Below are positions 54,395 to 64,000 of a stretch of DNA of 64,000 nucleotides, in pieces. Position numbers and translations under genes: made by a program. How positions within the stretch are numbered: the stretch's first letter is position 1; each line of letters begins with the position of its first letter. The notes under the pieces are model-generated. The model worked only from the letters and a program-made list of their open reading frames with translations, was not told where the DNA came from and made no database searches. This stretch comes from Tritrichomonas musculus (lineage: Eukaryota; Parabasalia; Tritrichomonadida; Tritrichomonadidae): the NCBI GenBank assembly GCA_039105265.1, contig JAPFFF010000029.1, forward strand, positions 1,736,001-1,800,000. The letters are read 5' to 3'.

Positions 54395-57300
54395 TGAATA
54401 TTCCCAATACTGTCAAAACAATCGGCTCATCTGCCTTTTATAACTGCAAACGATTTGATGGTACATTTACACTCTCGAATTCTCTTGAAAATATCGGTTC
54501 TTATGCCTTTTACAATATATCAGGCATCAAAGGTCAATTAAATTTACCTAAAACGCTGACAAAAATTGAAGACCACACATTTTGTCAATGTACAGGCTTT
54601 AGTGGAAAATTGACCATACCTGATTCCATTTTGACCATTGGATCATTTTCTTTTTGTAACTGCAGCGGTTTTAACGGTTTGTCAATATCAAACAATTGTC
54701 GATCAATTGGAAGTTACGCATTTGCGAATTGCACCAAAATGAGGGATGCATTGAAATTGCCCAACTTTTTGAGAACAATTGAATCACACGCATTTTTCAG
54801 CTGCATCGGATTCACAGGTGCCTTGAACATTCCAAAGAACGTTCAAGAGATCAAATCCTATGCTTTTTATAACTGCAGTGGATTTACAGGTTCATTAACA
54901 CTTACTAATAATGTTAGCATTATTGAAGAATATGCTTTTGCTGAGTGTAGAAAGCTTACTGGATCGTTGACGATTCCAAATTCTGTTTCTGTAATTGAAC
55001 GTTATGTATTTGCAAATTGTGTTCAAGTTAAAGGTCAATTAACTATACCAAATTCAGTGACGGTTATAAGAGAATCTGCCTTTTCAAATTGTAACAAACT
55101 CAGTGGAAATTTAAACATTCCGAATTCTGTTACTTTAATTGAAAATTCAGCGTTTTCAAATTGTAAAGCTTTGACTGGACCATTGACAATTCCAGAAAAA
55201 ATCGACACAATTTATGAATCAACTTTTTATAATTGTTTCGGTTTGAATAAATTAACTCTTCCTAAATCTATTGTTCGAATTAAAGAGTCTGTTTTTGCTG
55301 AATGTTACGGTTTTAAAGGTCAATTAACAATACCTAATACAGTCACTGAAATTCTTGGTTCTGCTTTTTATAATTGTCGTGGATTGACTGGTAATTTGAT
55401 CATACCAAATTCTGTTAAAATTCTTGGATCATCTGCTTTTGAAAATTGTTATGGATTTGGTGGAAGTTTGACTATTTCAACAAACATCGCAACTTTGCCG
55501 GAGAAAGTTTTTTCAAACTGCAACAAATTGACAGGAAAATTAACAATTCCTGACACTATTAGTTATATTGGTTCTTATTCTTTTTCCAATTGTAAAGGTT
55601 TGACTGGAAACTTGAAAATTCCAGCTCCTGTTAGGTATATTGGTGATTCAGCCTTTTACAAATGCACTGGATTTTCAGGTGATTTAATAATACCTAATAA
55701 TGTTACTTCTATTGGATCATTTGCTTTCTTTGGCTGCACTGGATTTAAAGGAAAATTAACTCTTTCCACCAAAACAATTTATATTCAATCTTTTGCTTTT
55801 AGTACATCTAATGGATTGAAAGGTGAACTTGTTATTCCAGAAACTGTAACGACAATAGAAAAATCTGCTTTTGATGGTTGTACTGGTTTAACAGGTCCTT
55901 TAAAAATACCAAATTCTGTAACTAAATTAGAACAAGGCGCATTTGCTAATTGTCCAGGTTTTTCTTCATTGACTCTTTCTGAAAAACTAACAACAATTGA
56001 AATGACAACTTTTTCAGGAGATAGAGGAATGAAAGGAACGTTGAAAATACCAAATTCTGTAATTACTGTTCAATCATCTTCTTTTCGAAATTGCAGCGGA
56101 TTTAATCAATTGATTATTCCAAGTACAATTGAAAAATTAGGTGGTAGTGCTTTTTCTAATTGTATTGGATTCTCTGGTAAATACTTTGACACAAATTGAC
56201 GCAAATTCTTTTCGAAATTGTTCTGGTTTTACAGGTGAATTAATTATTCCTCCTAAAGTTTATTATATTGGTCCTTCTGCTTTTGTTGATTGTACTGGAT
56301 TTTCTGGTTCATTAATTATTCCTGATAGTGTGAAAACAATTGGTGATTTTTGTTTTTCTGGTTGCACTGGATTTGATGGAACTTTAACAATTTCAAAACA
56401 AGTTTCAACTATTGAAGCTTATGCTTTTTATAATTGTTTTAGATTAAGTGGAACTTTGAAACTTCATGATAAAATTACTTATATTGGAACGGCAGCTTTT
56501 TATAATTGTTCTGGATTTACAGGACCTTTAGAACTTCCTCTTAATTTATCTTCAACAGAAAATAATGTTTTTGCTCATTGTAATGGATTCACTGGTTCTT
56601 TGAAGATTCCTAATAAAATGAAAAATCTTCAATCATATTTGTTTTATAATTGTACTGGATTTGATGGTGAATTAACTTTACCAGAAAGTATTACATCTAT
56701 TGGACAAGGTGTTTTTTATAATTGTAATAAATTAAAAGGTGTTTTGAATATTCCTTCTAAAATAAATATTATTTGGCATCATGCTTTTGAAAATTGTTGC
56801 AGTTTTACTGGTTCTTTAATCATACCAAATTCAGTGACATCTATAAAAGAAAAAGCATTTTCAAATTGTTATGGATTCTCTGATTCATTAACTATTCCTG
56901 ATACTGTTAATGAAATTGAATCTTCTGCATTTTATAATTGTTCTGGATTTAAAGGAACATTAACTATTTCGAAATCAATTAAATCATTTGAAACTTTTGT
57001 ATTTTATAATTGTTCTGGATTTTCTGGTTCTTTAACAATTCCTGATTCTGTTACAATAATTAAATTTTCTGCATTTTATAATTGCTGTGGATTTTCTGGT
57101 TCATTAACTATTCCTGATTCTGTTTCAATAATTGAATCACATGCTTTTTATAATTGTTTTGGATTTTCTAATTCTTTGAAAATTTCCAATTCAATTTCAT
57201 TAATTAAAGCATATACTTTTTATAATTGTAAAGGTTTTACTGGTTCATTAATAATACCTAAGTCTGTTATTTCTATTGAATCATTTGCCTTTTATAATTG

Positions 57301-58318
57301 TCAAGGATTTTCTGAATCATTGACTCTTCCAAATGGTCTTAAAACAATTTCTAAAAATTCATTTTATAAATGTTCTGGATTTACAGGTCAATTAAATAGT
57401 CCTGATTCTGTTGATACGATTGAAGAATATTCATTTTATGAATGTTCTTCATTTTCTAAATCGTTGATAATTCCATCTAAAATAACACTAATTGAACAAC
57501 ACACATTTTCAGGTTGTTCAAACTTAAATGGTGAATTAAAAATTCCATCAACAGTAACAATTATATCTGATTTTGCTTTTGAAGGTTGTTCTAAACTTGT
57601 TGGTGATTTAACTCTTTCCAATAATATTAAAGAAATTGGAAATTCAGCCTTTGCTAATTGTAAAGAATTAAATGGAAAATTAACTCTTTCTGATCAACTT
57701 ACAGTTATTAAAGCCAACACATTTAGTAATTGTTCGAAATTGATGGGCTCTTTAAATTTACCAGAAAAAATAACAATTATAGAACCATTTGCTTTTTATT
57801 CTTGTTTTTCATTCACTGGACAATTAAATATTCATAACAAAATCAAGGAAATTAAAAAATTTGCATTCTTTAATTGTTATGGATTTTCTGAATTAACATT
57901 ATTTGATGGTATTGAACGAATTGAAGAAAATTCATTTTGTAATTGTTATGGAATGAAAAAAGATTTGTTAATTCCTAAATCTGTGTCATTTATAGGTATA
58001 AAATCAATTTATAATTGTTCTGGTTTTGCTAATTTAACTTTGGATGCTGATTAGGTTTTGATTGAAGAACAAGCTTTTAATTCTACTAATTTCTTTGGTG
58101 TAACTTACACTGGTACAAGAAAACCTTTTTGTCGTTTAGGTGCTTTTCCAAAAGATCAAGAATTTTCTTTCACTGGTGATTATAATTTCACTGAATTTTG
58201 TGGAGTTAAATTATATAGTGAAGATGGTGGTGATGATGATAGTGGTAGTGGTAAAAAGAAAAAAGGTCTTTCAATTGAGTTAATTATCATTATTGCTGTT
58301 TCATCAGCTTTTTTTTGA
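54394..58318 (+). pseudogene. BspA-like leucine-rich-repeat surface protein gene, broken
   Basis: About 1300 codons of LRR_5 (BspA/TpLRR) repeats of ~23 residues: IPNSVTxIxxxAFxNCxGFxGxLxIP, over 50 units. Such proteins sit on the trichomonad surface and are thought to mediate adhesion. There is no ATG or signal sequence at the head, because the frame emerges directly from a direct repeat at 54394. A frame change occurs around 56140-56197 (first frame ends at a TGA at 56197-56199, second is open from 56141). An in-frame TAG at 58052-58054 follows FANLTLDAD, after which the tail reads EEQAFNSTNFFGVTYTGTRK, an acidic linker (SEDGGDDDSGSGKKKK) and the start of a membrane helix (LSIELIIIIAVSSAFF), cut short by a stop at 58316-58318. 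I infer a pseudogene. Repeats in the first ~500 bases use more G and C than the later ones. Confidence 0.85.
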
Positions 58319-58840
58319 ATCAATAAACACATAGTTAGATTTAATTTAAAATTAGTAAAAATTTTTTTTTTTTTTTCATTTTGATAGACTTAAAAATCAG
58401 CACTTTTCACTATTTTTTGCTCTCAATTTTTCTTCACAAAAATTAAAACCCCCTCTATTTTGTCTATACTGAAGTTCATATATTTTAATTTTGTATTTAG
58501 AATATTAATCCAATTATAAATAAAAAACAATAATAAAGTAGTGAGTGTTTGTGTTCACAAAAAGAGATATTATTTTTAAATATTTTAATATATTGTGAAT
58601 AGAATTATATTATTTATATTTATTTATTATATTTATTTTACATCATAAATAACTATATAAAAATGAGAATTATTTCTAATCCGGTATTTTTTGTATTTAT
58701 TTATCATTAATATAATTATATAGGCTTGCTTATAATTTGTAAATATTATTATTATTTTATTTATTAATAAATTATGAAAATAATAATTTTAGTAATTATT
58801 TTATAAAGATAAATCAATCATTAATTATTATAAAATAAAA

Positions 58841-58955
58841 CACGTTTTTTCCAGATGACTTCAGAAATATTTGTTATATCTCATATAAAAATACTCGTTT
58901 TTTCCTGCGAACCTCACAAATATTCAATGAATAACCGGTTTTTTAATAAAACGTA
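58841..58955. repeat. Dispersed direct repeat, copy 1
   Basis: CACGTTTTTTCC ... AAAACGTA. It shares TCAGAAATATTTGTTA, AAAAATACTCGTTTTTTC and CTCACAAATATTCAATGAAT with the copy at 59157-59273. The ends are weakly inverted (ACGTTTT/AAAACGT), so it may be a tiny MITE. Confidence 0.65.
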
Positions 58956-59156
58956 TTCTATTTGTTAATTTATTTATCTTAATTAATATTTATTGTTATG
59001 ACAATATTCATCATTTAATATTTCTTATTTTATCTGTAAATATGAAAAATTAATGTAGCTAAAAAATTAGAATAGCAATATAGGCATTTTTTATTGTCAT
59101 TTAAAAAAAAAAAAATAACGAACAATATTAATTTTATGATATGTGAAATAAAAAAA

Positions 59157-59273
59157 CACGTTTTTACTAACTTTGAGTTCAGAAATATTTGTTACATCTC
59201 ATATAAAAATACTCGTTTTTTCTTGCGAACCTCACAAATATTCAATGAATAACCGTTTTTTTTAAAAAACGTA
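59157..59273. repeat. Dispersed direct repeat, copy 2
   Basis: Second copy, about 316 bases downstream of the first, with the same conserved phrases and a few differences and gaps. Confidence 0.65.
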
Positions 59274-60892
59274 TTTTATACTATATTTATTTTATCTTAA
59301 TTTCTATTTAGTTTTAACATTATATTTCAAAATTATTCTTTTATTGTTTATATTTTACAATAAATATATATGTTAACGTTGTTTATTTTTATTATTTAAT
59401 TTGAAATCATCTCGATTCTATTTGAAAGTTTTTTGAAAGTTTTTTGAATGCTTTTTAAATTTCATACTTATCTTATATTTTTTTTTTACTTTTAGATATG
59501 AAAATAATATTCTTCTGAAATTATATGGATAACATGACAATATTAAAATTTTTATTTATCTTAATAATAATCCTCATTATTCAATAAAATTTTTTTACAA
59601 AACATGGCATATTTCAAATCCATTGTATTTAAAATCATGTTTTTTTGAATTTTATAGACGGAATTTAGCTTTTCATCGGTATTGAATGCTTTTTATAAAA
59701 TGATCATCACGTATAATTATATATGATGAAAATGAACTTTTATTATTAGCAAATATCATTGTATAATATAATTTAATTAGGATCTATCAGAAGAGTTATA
59801 TAATTTTTTTCTTATCATATATACTGCTAATATCTCAAAATTAATTTTGAGTATTGCAAAATAAAGAAATTTTTATATTAAATATAAGATATGCTCTAAT
59901 TGTTTGATTTAAAAAAATATCAATCTGAAATGGAAGATTTAAGATATAATTATTTTTTTATCCACGTTAAAAATAGTAAACGGTATTGGAGGGGGTTTTC
60001 AAAAATTCGCTTAAATCCTCGCACTTTTTACTAGATTTTATTCTCAAAAAGTTTATATAAAAAAATAGAAATAAAAATATAGGAAAAAAATATTGTTTTG
60101 CGTTTTTTTAATCAGTAATTATTATTAATTGCATTATAAATTTAACATAAAATTTGTATATTACAGAAATGTTCTTTTTGCAACTGTTTTGTGTTAAATG
60201 CAATTAGTAAATTGCGCTAAGATTTCATCTTTTCATCAGCATTAAAGAGGAAATACACCGAATTTTTTATTTTATTTACTTGGAAGACTATATCCAGCAA
60301 GTAGTCATTATTGATTTAATAATTAATAAAATTGAAATCTGTAAAAGCTTTTTATATATGGATCGATACTAATATGGTGCATTTATTCATTGAGAAAATG
60401 CAAGATGCAAGTAGTAATAAATAAGCTCGCTTCTGAGTTAGAATAGTCGAGTTCGAACGTTTATTAAAATATGATAAAAAAGCATGACCCCCTACCCATG
60501 GTTTTTTATAAAAATAAAAAATTCTTCAAAAATCATTTTATTTTCAATTTCTTGAATCGACATTCTAGAATTTATATTTACTATGTTAACAAGAAATGTT
60601 ATAGCACCTTTTTGCATTATTTCAATAATGTTAAAAAAACAATTATATCATTGATAATTTCCAAATAAGAGAAAATGCATGAGTGAATGCTTTTATTGAA
60701 ATATATATAAAATACAAATCATATTTTTAATTTTACTTAAAATCAGTATCTAGTCTTTGACAAGAAAGGTATTTTAACTGATTTTATTTTTGCCAAAAAT
60801 GATTAATGTCAAAATTGACCTTAAATTTGGCCTTCAAAAAAAAAAAAAGTATAATTAAATAAGCATAAACATGAAATAATAATAAAATTATT

Positions 60893-62107
60893 TTATTTAT
60901 TCCTTTTCACAGTCCTGAATTTCCTGATTCCTTCTGATATCAATTCAATCACCGATATTTCTCTGTTTAAAATGAAAAACCCACCTCTTTCTTCATCTGG
61001 TTTTTGAAAAGAATTAATAAAACTTTTTATTTTTTCATCTTTTTTTGATCTTGTAAAAAACTTAATTGTTTGATATGCGTATTCTTTATCGTCATAAAAA
61101 CAATCATGATGAATATTTTCTTCTGTGGTGTCTAAATCATAATCAATTTCAAGAGTATCATATTGTAACTCTGGATCCAATTCAATATCAGGCAATGCTG
61201 GAAATTCTGCCCCTAAATAAATCCTATGCATGCATGGAATGTCCATTTGATAATTTGCACTTTCAAGTTGATTTTGACTGCATTGGCAAGATTCAATAGA
61301 AGTGTCATAAAAAGCAATCATTTGTTCCATTTGTTGTTTATTGAATTTTTTCATTTCTTTTAGTACTCTAAGTTTTAATGAACTATAGTTGTGCTTTATT
61401 TGATTGACAATATTTTTATATTTGTCATTCATCTCATTGTGCAATCTTAGAATTGACGGGTAAAAACCGTTATTTCTAGGTACACGGCGATTTATCTGGC
61501 CATGCATTGCCTCCAGTGTATTAGTTGTTGAAGGCATGGCGAAATCTTTTCGTGAAAACATTGAAACCTCTGTCCATTTTGGTATGTTGCTAACATAAAT
61601 TTCTCCATCAAACCGCAAACCGATTTTTTTGAGGCAATTATTAATTGATTTTTTTTCTTTAGAATTTTTTGAGATTATCTCAGAAAATTTTGTGGAAAAA
61701 AATTCAAAACAGTTTCTTTTTTCAAATTCACTGACGCAAGTAACTAGTTGCTGCATTTCATATGAATATTTTAACTTTTTGAAACCTTTCAAAAGGTGGT
61801 GAAGGCAGGTTAAGTGTTGCATAGAGTAGTCAGAACATATGCCAAAGAGAGCTGGACCTTGATCAGATTCTAGAACTTTTCCTGCAAAATTGTATTGAGC
61901 TTGTTCATTAATGGTGTCAAGAAGTAATTTGTATTGCTTTTTGGCTTCTGCTCTACCAAAACTAAATCCAAGTGGAAAACTTGAATTCATATATGAGGCT
62001 GTTATAATTGAAGTGACATACCTTGACATTGCTTTCCAAGTCGTGTCCATAATAAACCCTTTTAATGTAATTTCCAGATTATTTAAAATCCATTTAGTTT
62101 GAGGCAT
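60893..62107 (-). CDS. Mutator-like (MULE) transposase, N-terminus missing
   Basis: A 404-residue frame (MPQTKWILNNLEITLKGFIM to a stop after TVKRNK). It carries the MULE DDE core: first Asp in GFIMDTTWKAMS (Asp21), second in VLESDQGPALFG (Asp82) with CLHHLLKG after it, and Glu in NTLEAMHGQINRRVPRNNG (Glu199). A SWIM-type zinc finger lies near 278-299 (SCQCSQNQL ... MDIPCMHRIYLG). These enzymes cut and paste elements with long terminal inverted repeats. Typical MULE transposases are 600-900 residues with an N-terminal DNA-binding part, which is absent. The frame is open a few codons upstream (EDEYYITGGVFI), then stops. It is either a truncated copy or split from upstream sequence. Whether it could mobilise the long-arm element at 45908-47637 is untested. 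Confidence 0.8.
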   Translation of the reverse strand: MPQTKWILNNLEITLKGFIMDTTWKAMSRYVTSIITASYMNSSFPLGFSFGRAEAKKQYKLLLDTINEQAQYNFAGKVLESDQGPALFGICSDYSMQHLTCLHHLLKGFKKLKYSYEMQQLVTCVSEFEKRNCFEFFSTKFSEIISKNSKEKKSINNCLKKIGLRFDGEIYVSNIPKWTEVSMFSRKDFAMPSTTNTLEAMHGQINRRVPRNNGFYPSILRLHNEMNDKYKNIVNQIKHNYSSLKLRVLKEMKKFNKQQMEQMIAFYDTSIESCQCSQNQLESANYQMDIPCMHRIYLGAEFPALPDIELDPELQYDTLEIDYDLDTTEENIHHDCFYDDKEYAYQTIKFFTRSKKDEKIKSFINSFQKPDEERGGFFILNREISVIELISEGIRKFRTVKRNK

Positions 62108-62275
62108 AATAAAAACGCCTCCAGTGATATAATATTCATCTTCTTATATGTGTGGGTACTAGATTTTGTTCCATAAAAATCTAAAATATTATGATATATT
62201 TTTTATTACTATATGCTAAGAAATAAATATAAATATTATGAGGAAATAATGAACATTAGGTTAGATAATATCATT

Positions 62276-62940
62276 TTATGTTTTTGAATTTAAAATAATC
62301 GTTAAATATTTTAATTGTAAAGTCTTATAGAAATAATTGTGGGGTTTGAAAGAAGTTAGCTTTACTGAAAATATAAGCAAATATCTATGTAAATAATGTA
62401 ATTTTAAAATAAACTCATCAAATAAGTCGACTTGAATAATTTTACAGGCTAAAGGATCATTTTCTCCATTTTTACTTTTTTCCAAAAAAAAATCTTTTTC
62501 ATGATAAATAGCATCTTCAATATCTATTTTATTTTTTAACATTGCGTTTATTTCAGGATAAAAATAAAGAATATTATTATTATTCATAAACTTAGGATCA
62601 AAGAAAATTTATATAATTTGAAGATCAAGAATCACAATTTTATTCATTGAATAAAAATAAATGGCTTATTCTTCTTAAATATGTGAAATCTTTAGATATT
62701 TGACCAAAATTTTATAATTTGATCTCAAAAGAATTTTATTATTTTTCCCAAAAATCATGATTTCGATGGAAATGCTTTGAATTTGAAATAATAATGCATT
62801 ATTATTTAAATCATCTTAAATTCTCTTTTAAATCATCTGTTTTTTTCTGATTTTTTATAATCGTCGAAAAATTGAATCAAATTTTGATAGCTTTCTTCCA
62901 TATCATTCTGATATTCAATGTAACATATAAGAGAAGGTTC
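62276..62940 (-). pseudogene. Head of an ankyrin (DUF3447-type) gene, degenerate
   Basis: Near 62940-62840 the minus strand reads CYIEYQNDMEESYQNLIQFF and DDYKKSEKN, then a stop. From 62587 a 103-codon frame reads MNNNNILYFYPEINAMLKNK and KSKNGENDPLACKIIQVDLF with DEFILKL. Both match, in order, the lineage-specific head that precedes ankyrin repeats in many trichomonad proteins (a YIE..D..EENFQNLI..FDD stretch, then a KGENDxxICxLIRxDxxDEFI stretch). The intervening part is unreadable and no ankyrin repeats follow, so this is a truncated pseudogene. Confidence 0.55.
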
Positions 62941-63037
62941 AATTAGTTGGTGACATTATATATATTATAAGTCTGTAAGCTTTGTCTCCATTTATTTTTT
63001 TTTATAGTTTAGTAAATAGATTGGAAAACAATGACAA

Positions 63038-63600
63038 ACTTAAATGATCTTTAATAAAAAAATGGCTGGATGAAAAGACATTCCAACATTAAATAAATAT
63101 TTAAATTATTTTTAAAATATTTAATGTTTATTTGTTTACTATAAAAAAGGAAAAAAATAATAAGATATAATCGATTATATCACTATCGTTTTTTCTATTT
63201 TCTTCAGAAATATTGAATTATTAAAAAACAAAATACTTAAATGAGCTCTAATAAAAAAATGGCTGGATGAAAAGACATTCCAACTTTAAATAAATATTTA
63301 AATTATTTTTAAAATATTTAATATTTATTTGTTTACTATAAAAAAGGGGAAAAATAATAAGATATAATCGATTATATCACTATCGTTTTTTCTATTTTCT
63401 TCAGAAATATTGAATTATTAAAAAACAAAATACTTAAATGATCTTTAATATAAAAATGACTGGATAAAAAGACATTCCAACATTAAATAAATATTTATGC
63501 TATTTTTAAAATATTTAATATTTATTTGTTTACTATAAAAAATGTGAAAAATAAAAAGATAAGTAAATAGTATTACCTTTTCTCAATTTTTTCAAATTCA
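63038..63600. repeat. 197-bp tandem repeat, nearly three copies
   Basis: Units begin at about 63038, 63235 and 63432 with ACTTAAATGA. Each contains ATGGCTGGATGAAAAGACAT-type sequence and TATAATCGATTATATCAC (this palindromic phrase is degraded in the third). No coding capacity. Confidence 0.85.
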
Positions 63601-63688
63601 ATGAAAATAATTAAAAAGAGAAATAGACTCTAATTTTAATTACTTATCATTTCATATTGTATTATATAACCATTTAAATGGAAAATAA

Positions 63689-64000
63689 CTAATCTTCAAA
63701 AAAAATTTTATTTCCATAAATAACGTGTTTTGATCGTCTACCCACACATATATCTTCTTTGATTGAATAAACTGGTAATCTTCTGTAGCTTGTTTTCGGC
63801 TGTAACAATAATTTTAAATAACCTCTTAAACCTAAATTTACCAGATCTTGAAAACTGTTGATCTGCATTTTACTTAAAACTATGAAAGATTGAAGATACT
63901 TATGGATCGCCTCTGTTTCATTAGTAAAAGGAAGACCGAAAAGAAAAATTCTTTTTGCAAAAAAGTTAAAAATTTCTGAAAAATCGGTTTTTATAAAGTA
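63689..64000 (-). CDS. C-terminal end of a gene running off the window
   Basis: The minus strand from 64000 is open for 103 codons to a TAG at 63689-63691: YFIKTDFSEIFNFFAKRIFL, FGLPFTNETEAIHKYLQSFI, VLSKMQINSFQDLVNLGLRG, YLKLLLQPKTSYRRLPVYSI and KEDICVGRRSKHVIYGNKIF then FED. Composition is that of a real protein. The family is not recognised, although position and strand would allow it to be the missing front part of the MULE transposase or another element gene. Confidence 0.5.
   Translation of the reverse strand, partial: YFIKTDFSEIFNFFAKRIFLFGLPFTNETEAIHKYLQSFIVLSKMQINSFQDLVNLGLRGYLKLLLQPKTSYRRLPVYSIKEDICVGRRSKHVIYGNKIFFED

Larger units (their letters stand above)
58319..60892. other. 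Long intergenic AT-rich region
   Basis: 2.6 kb without a credible gene. It holds one ~115-base repeat pair (listed separately) and long A/T runs. The frame at 60471-60668 is compositionally biased. Confidence 0.5.

Noticed and set aside
58380-60060. Possible element ends around AAAACCCCCTC (58450) and GAGGGGGTTTT (59990)
   Set aside because: Only about a dozen bases match in inverted orientation and the flanks differ; too weak to call an element.

Overview
The window is nuclear DNA of a parabasalid protist, most likely a trichomonad close to Tritrichomonas or Trichomonas. The evidence is the very AT-rich, intron-poor sequence and a set of gene families expanded in that group: Sel1-repeat kinases, ankyrin-repeat kinases with a DUF3447-like head, TKL-type kinases, BspA-like leucine-rich-repeat surface proteins, two-repeat Myb factors and PPP phosphatases. 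At two genes a TCA-T-T initiator sits 10-20 bases before the ATG, as expected for trichomonads. Species assignment is inference.

Layout. 1-5.2 kb: low-complexity DNA, then a decayed Sel1-repeat kinase gene. 5.7-7.05 kb: an intact GC-rich bacterial-type esterase. 7.5-11.5 kb: a broken TKL-type kinase gene, a small unknown gene, and a gene split by a hAT-like MITE with a perfect 8-bp target duplication. 12-16 kb: a long acidic repeat protein. 16.6-20.6 kb: a ubiquitin-like/UBA-like protein and a PPP phosphatase. 22.2-24.8 kb: about 100 units of a 22-bp repeat whose variation is concentrated in one trinucleotide. 26.3-28.5 kb: a small MITE, a Myb gene and a foldback element. 29-31.3 kb: a monoacylglycerol-lipase-like gene, then a duplicated kinase tail joined to a bacterial dihydroorotase fragment. 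32-39.4 kb: two probable surface proteins, one of 1513 residues with an LRAT/NlpC-like C-terminal domain.

39.9-45.9 kb is the most unusual part. Two nearly identical 0.8-kb hAT-like MITEs bracket 4.36 kb of cargo. The cargo holds a degenerate ankyrin-kinase gene, a UBR-type E3 fragment split by an AAT microsatellite, an actinobacterial rplJ-rplL fragment with leader, and a GTPase fragment. The 8-bp flanks of the two MITEs are exchanged: both outer flanks are ATACAGAA and both inner flanks are TATAAAAT. This points to insertion of a circle by recombination, or to movement of MITE-cargo-MITE as one composite unit.

45.9-47.6 kb is an element with 389-bp inverted arms. 47.7-51.8 kb holds two ubiquitin-like-repeat genes, one ending in a pseudokinase. 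52.3-53.9 kb holds two head-to-head genes that both seem to lack their 5' ends. 54.4-58.3 kb is a broken BspA-like gene. The right end has a Mutator-like transposase, an ankyrin-gene remnant, a 197-bp tandem repeat and an ORF running off the edge.

There are no operons. The genes that look intact (esterase, acidic repeat protein, Ubl/UBA protein, PPP phosphatase, Myb factor, lipase, two surface proteins) act separately in signalling, ubiquitin binding, lipid hydrolysis and the cell surface. About half of the recognisable genes are broken, so the window is largely a repeat-driven gene graveyard with three independent pieces of gut-type bacterial DNA.
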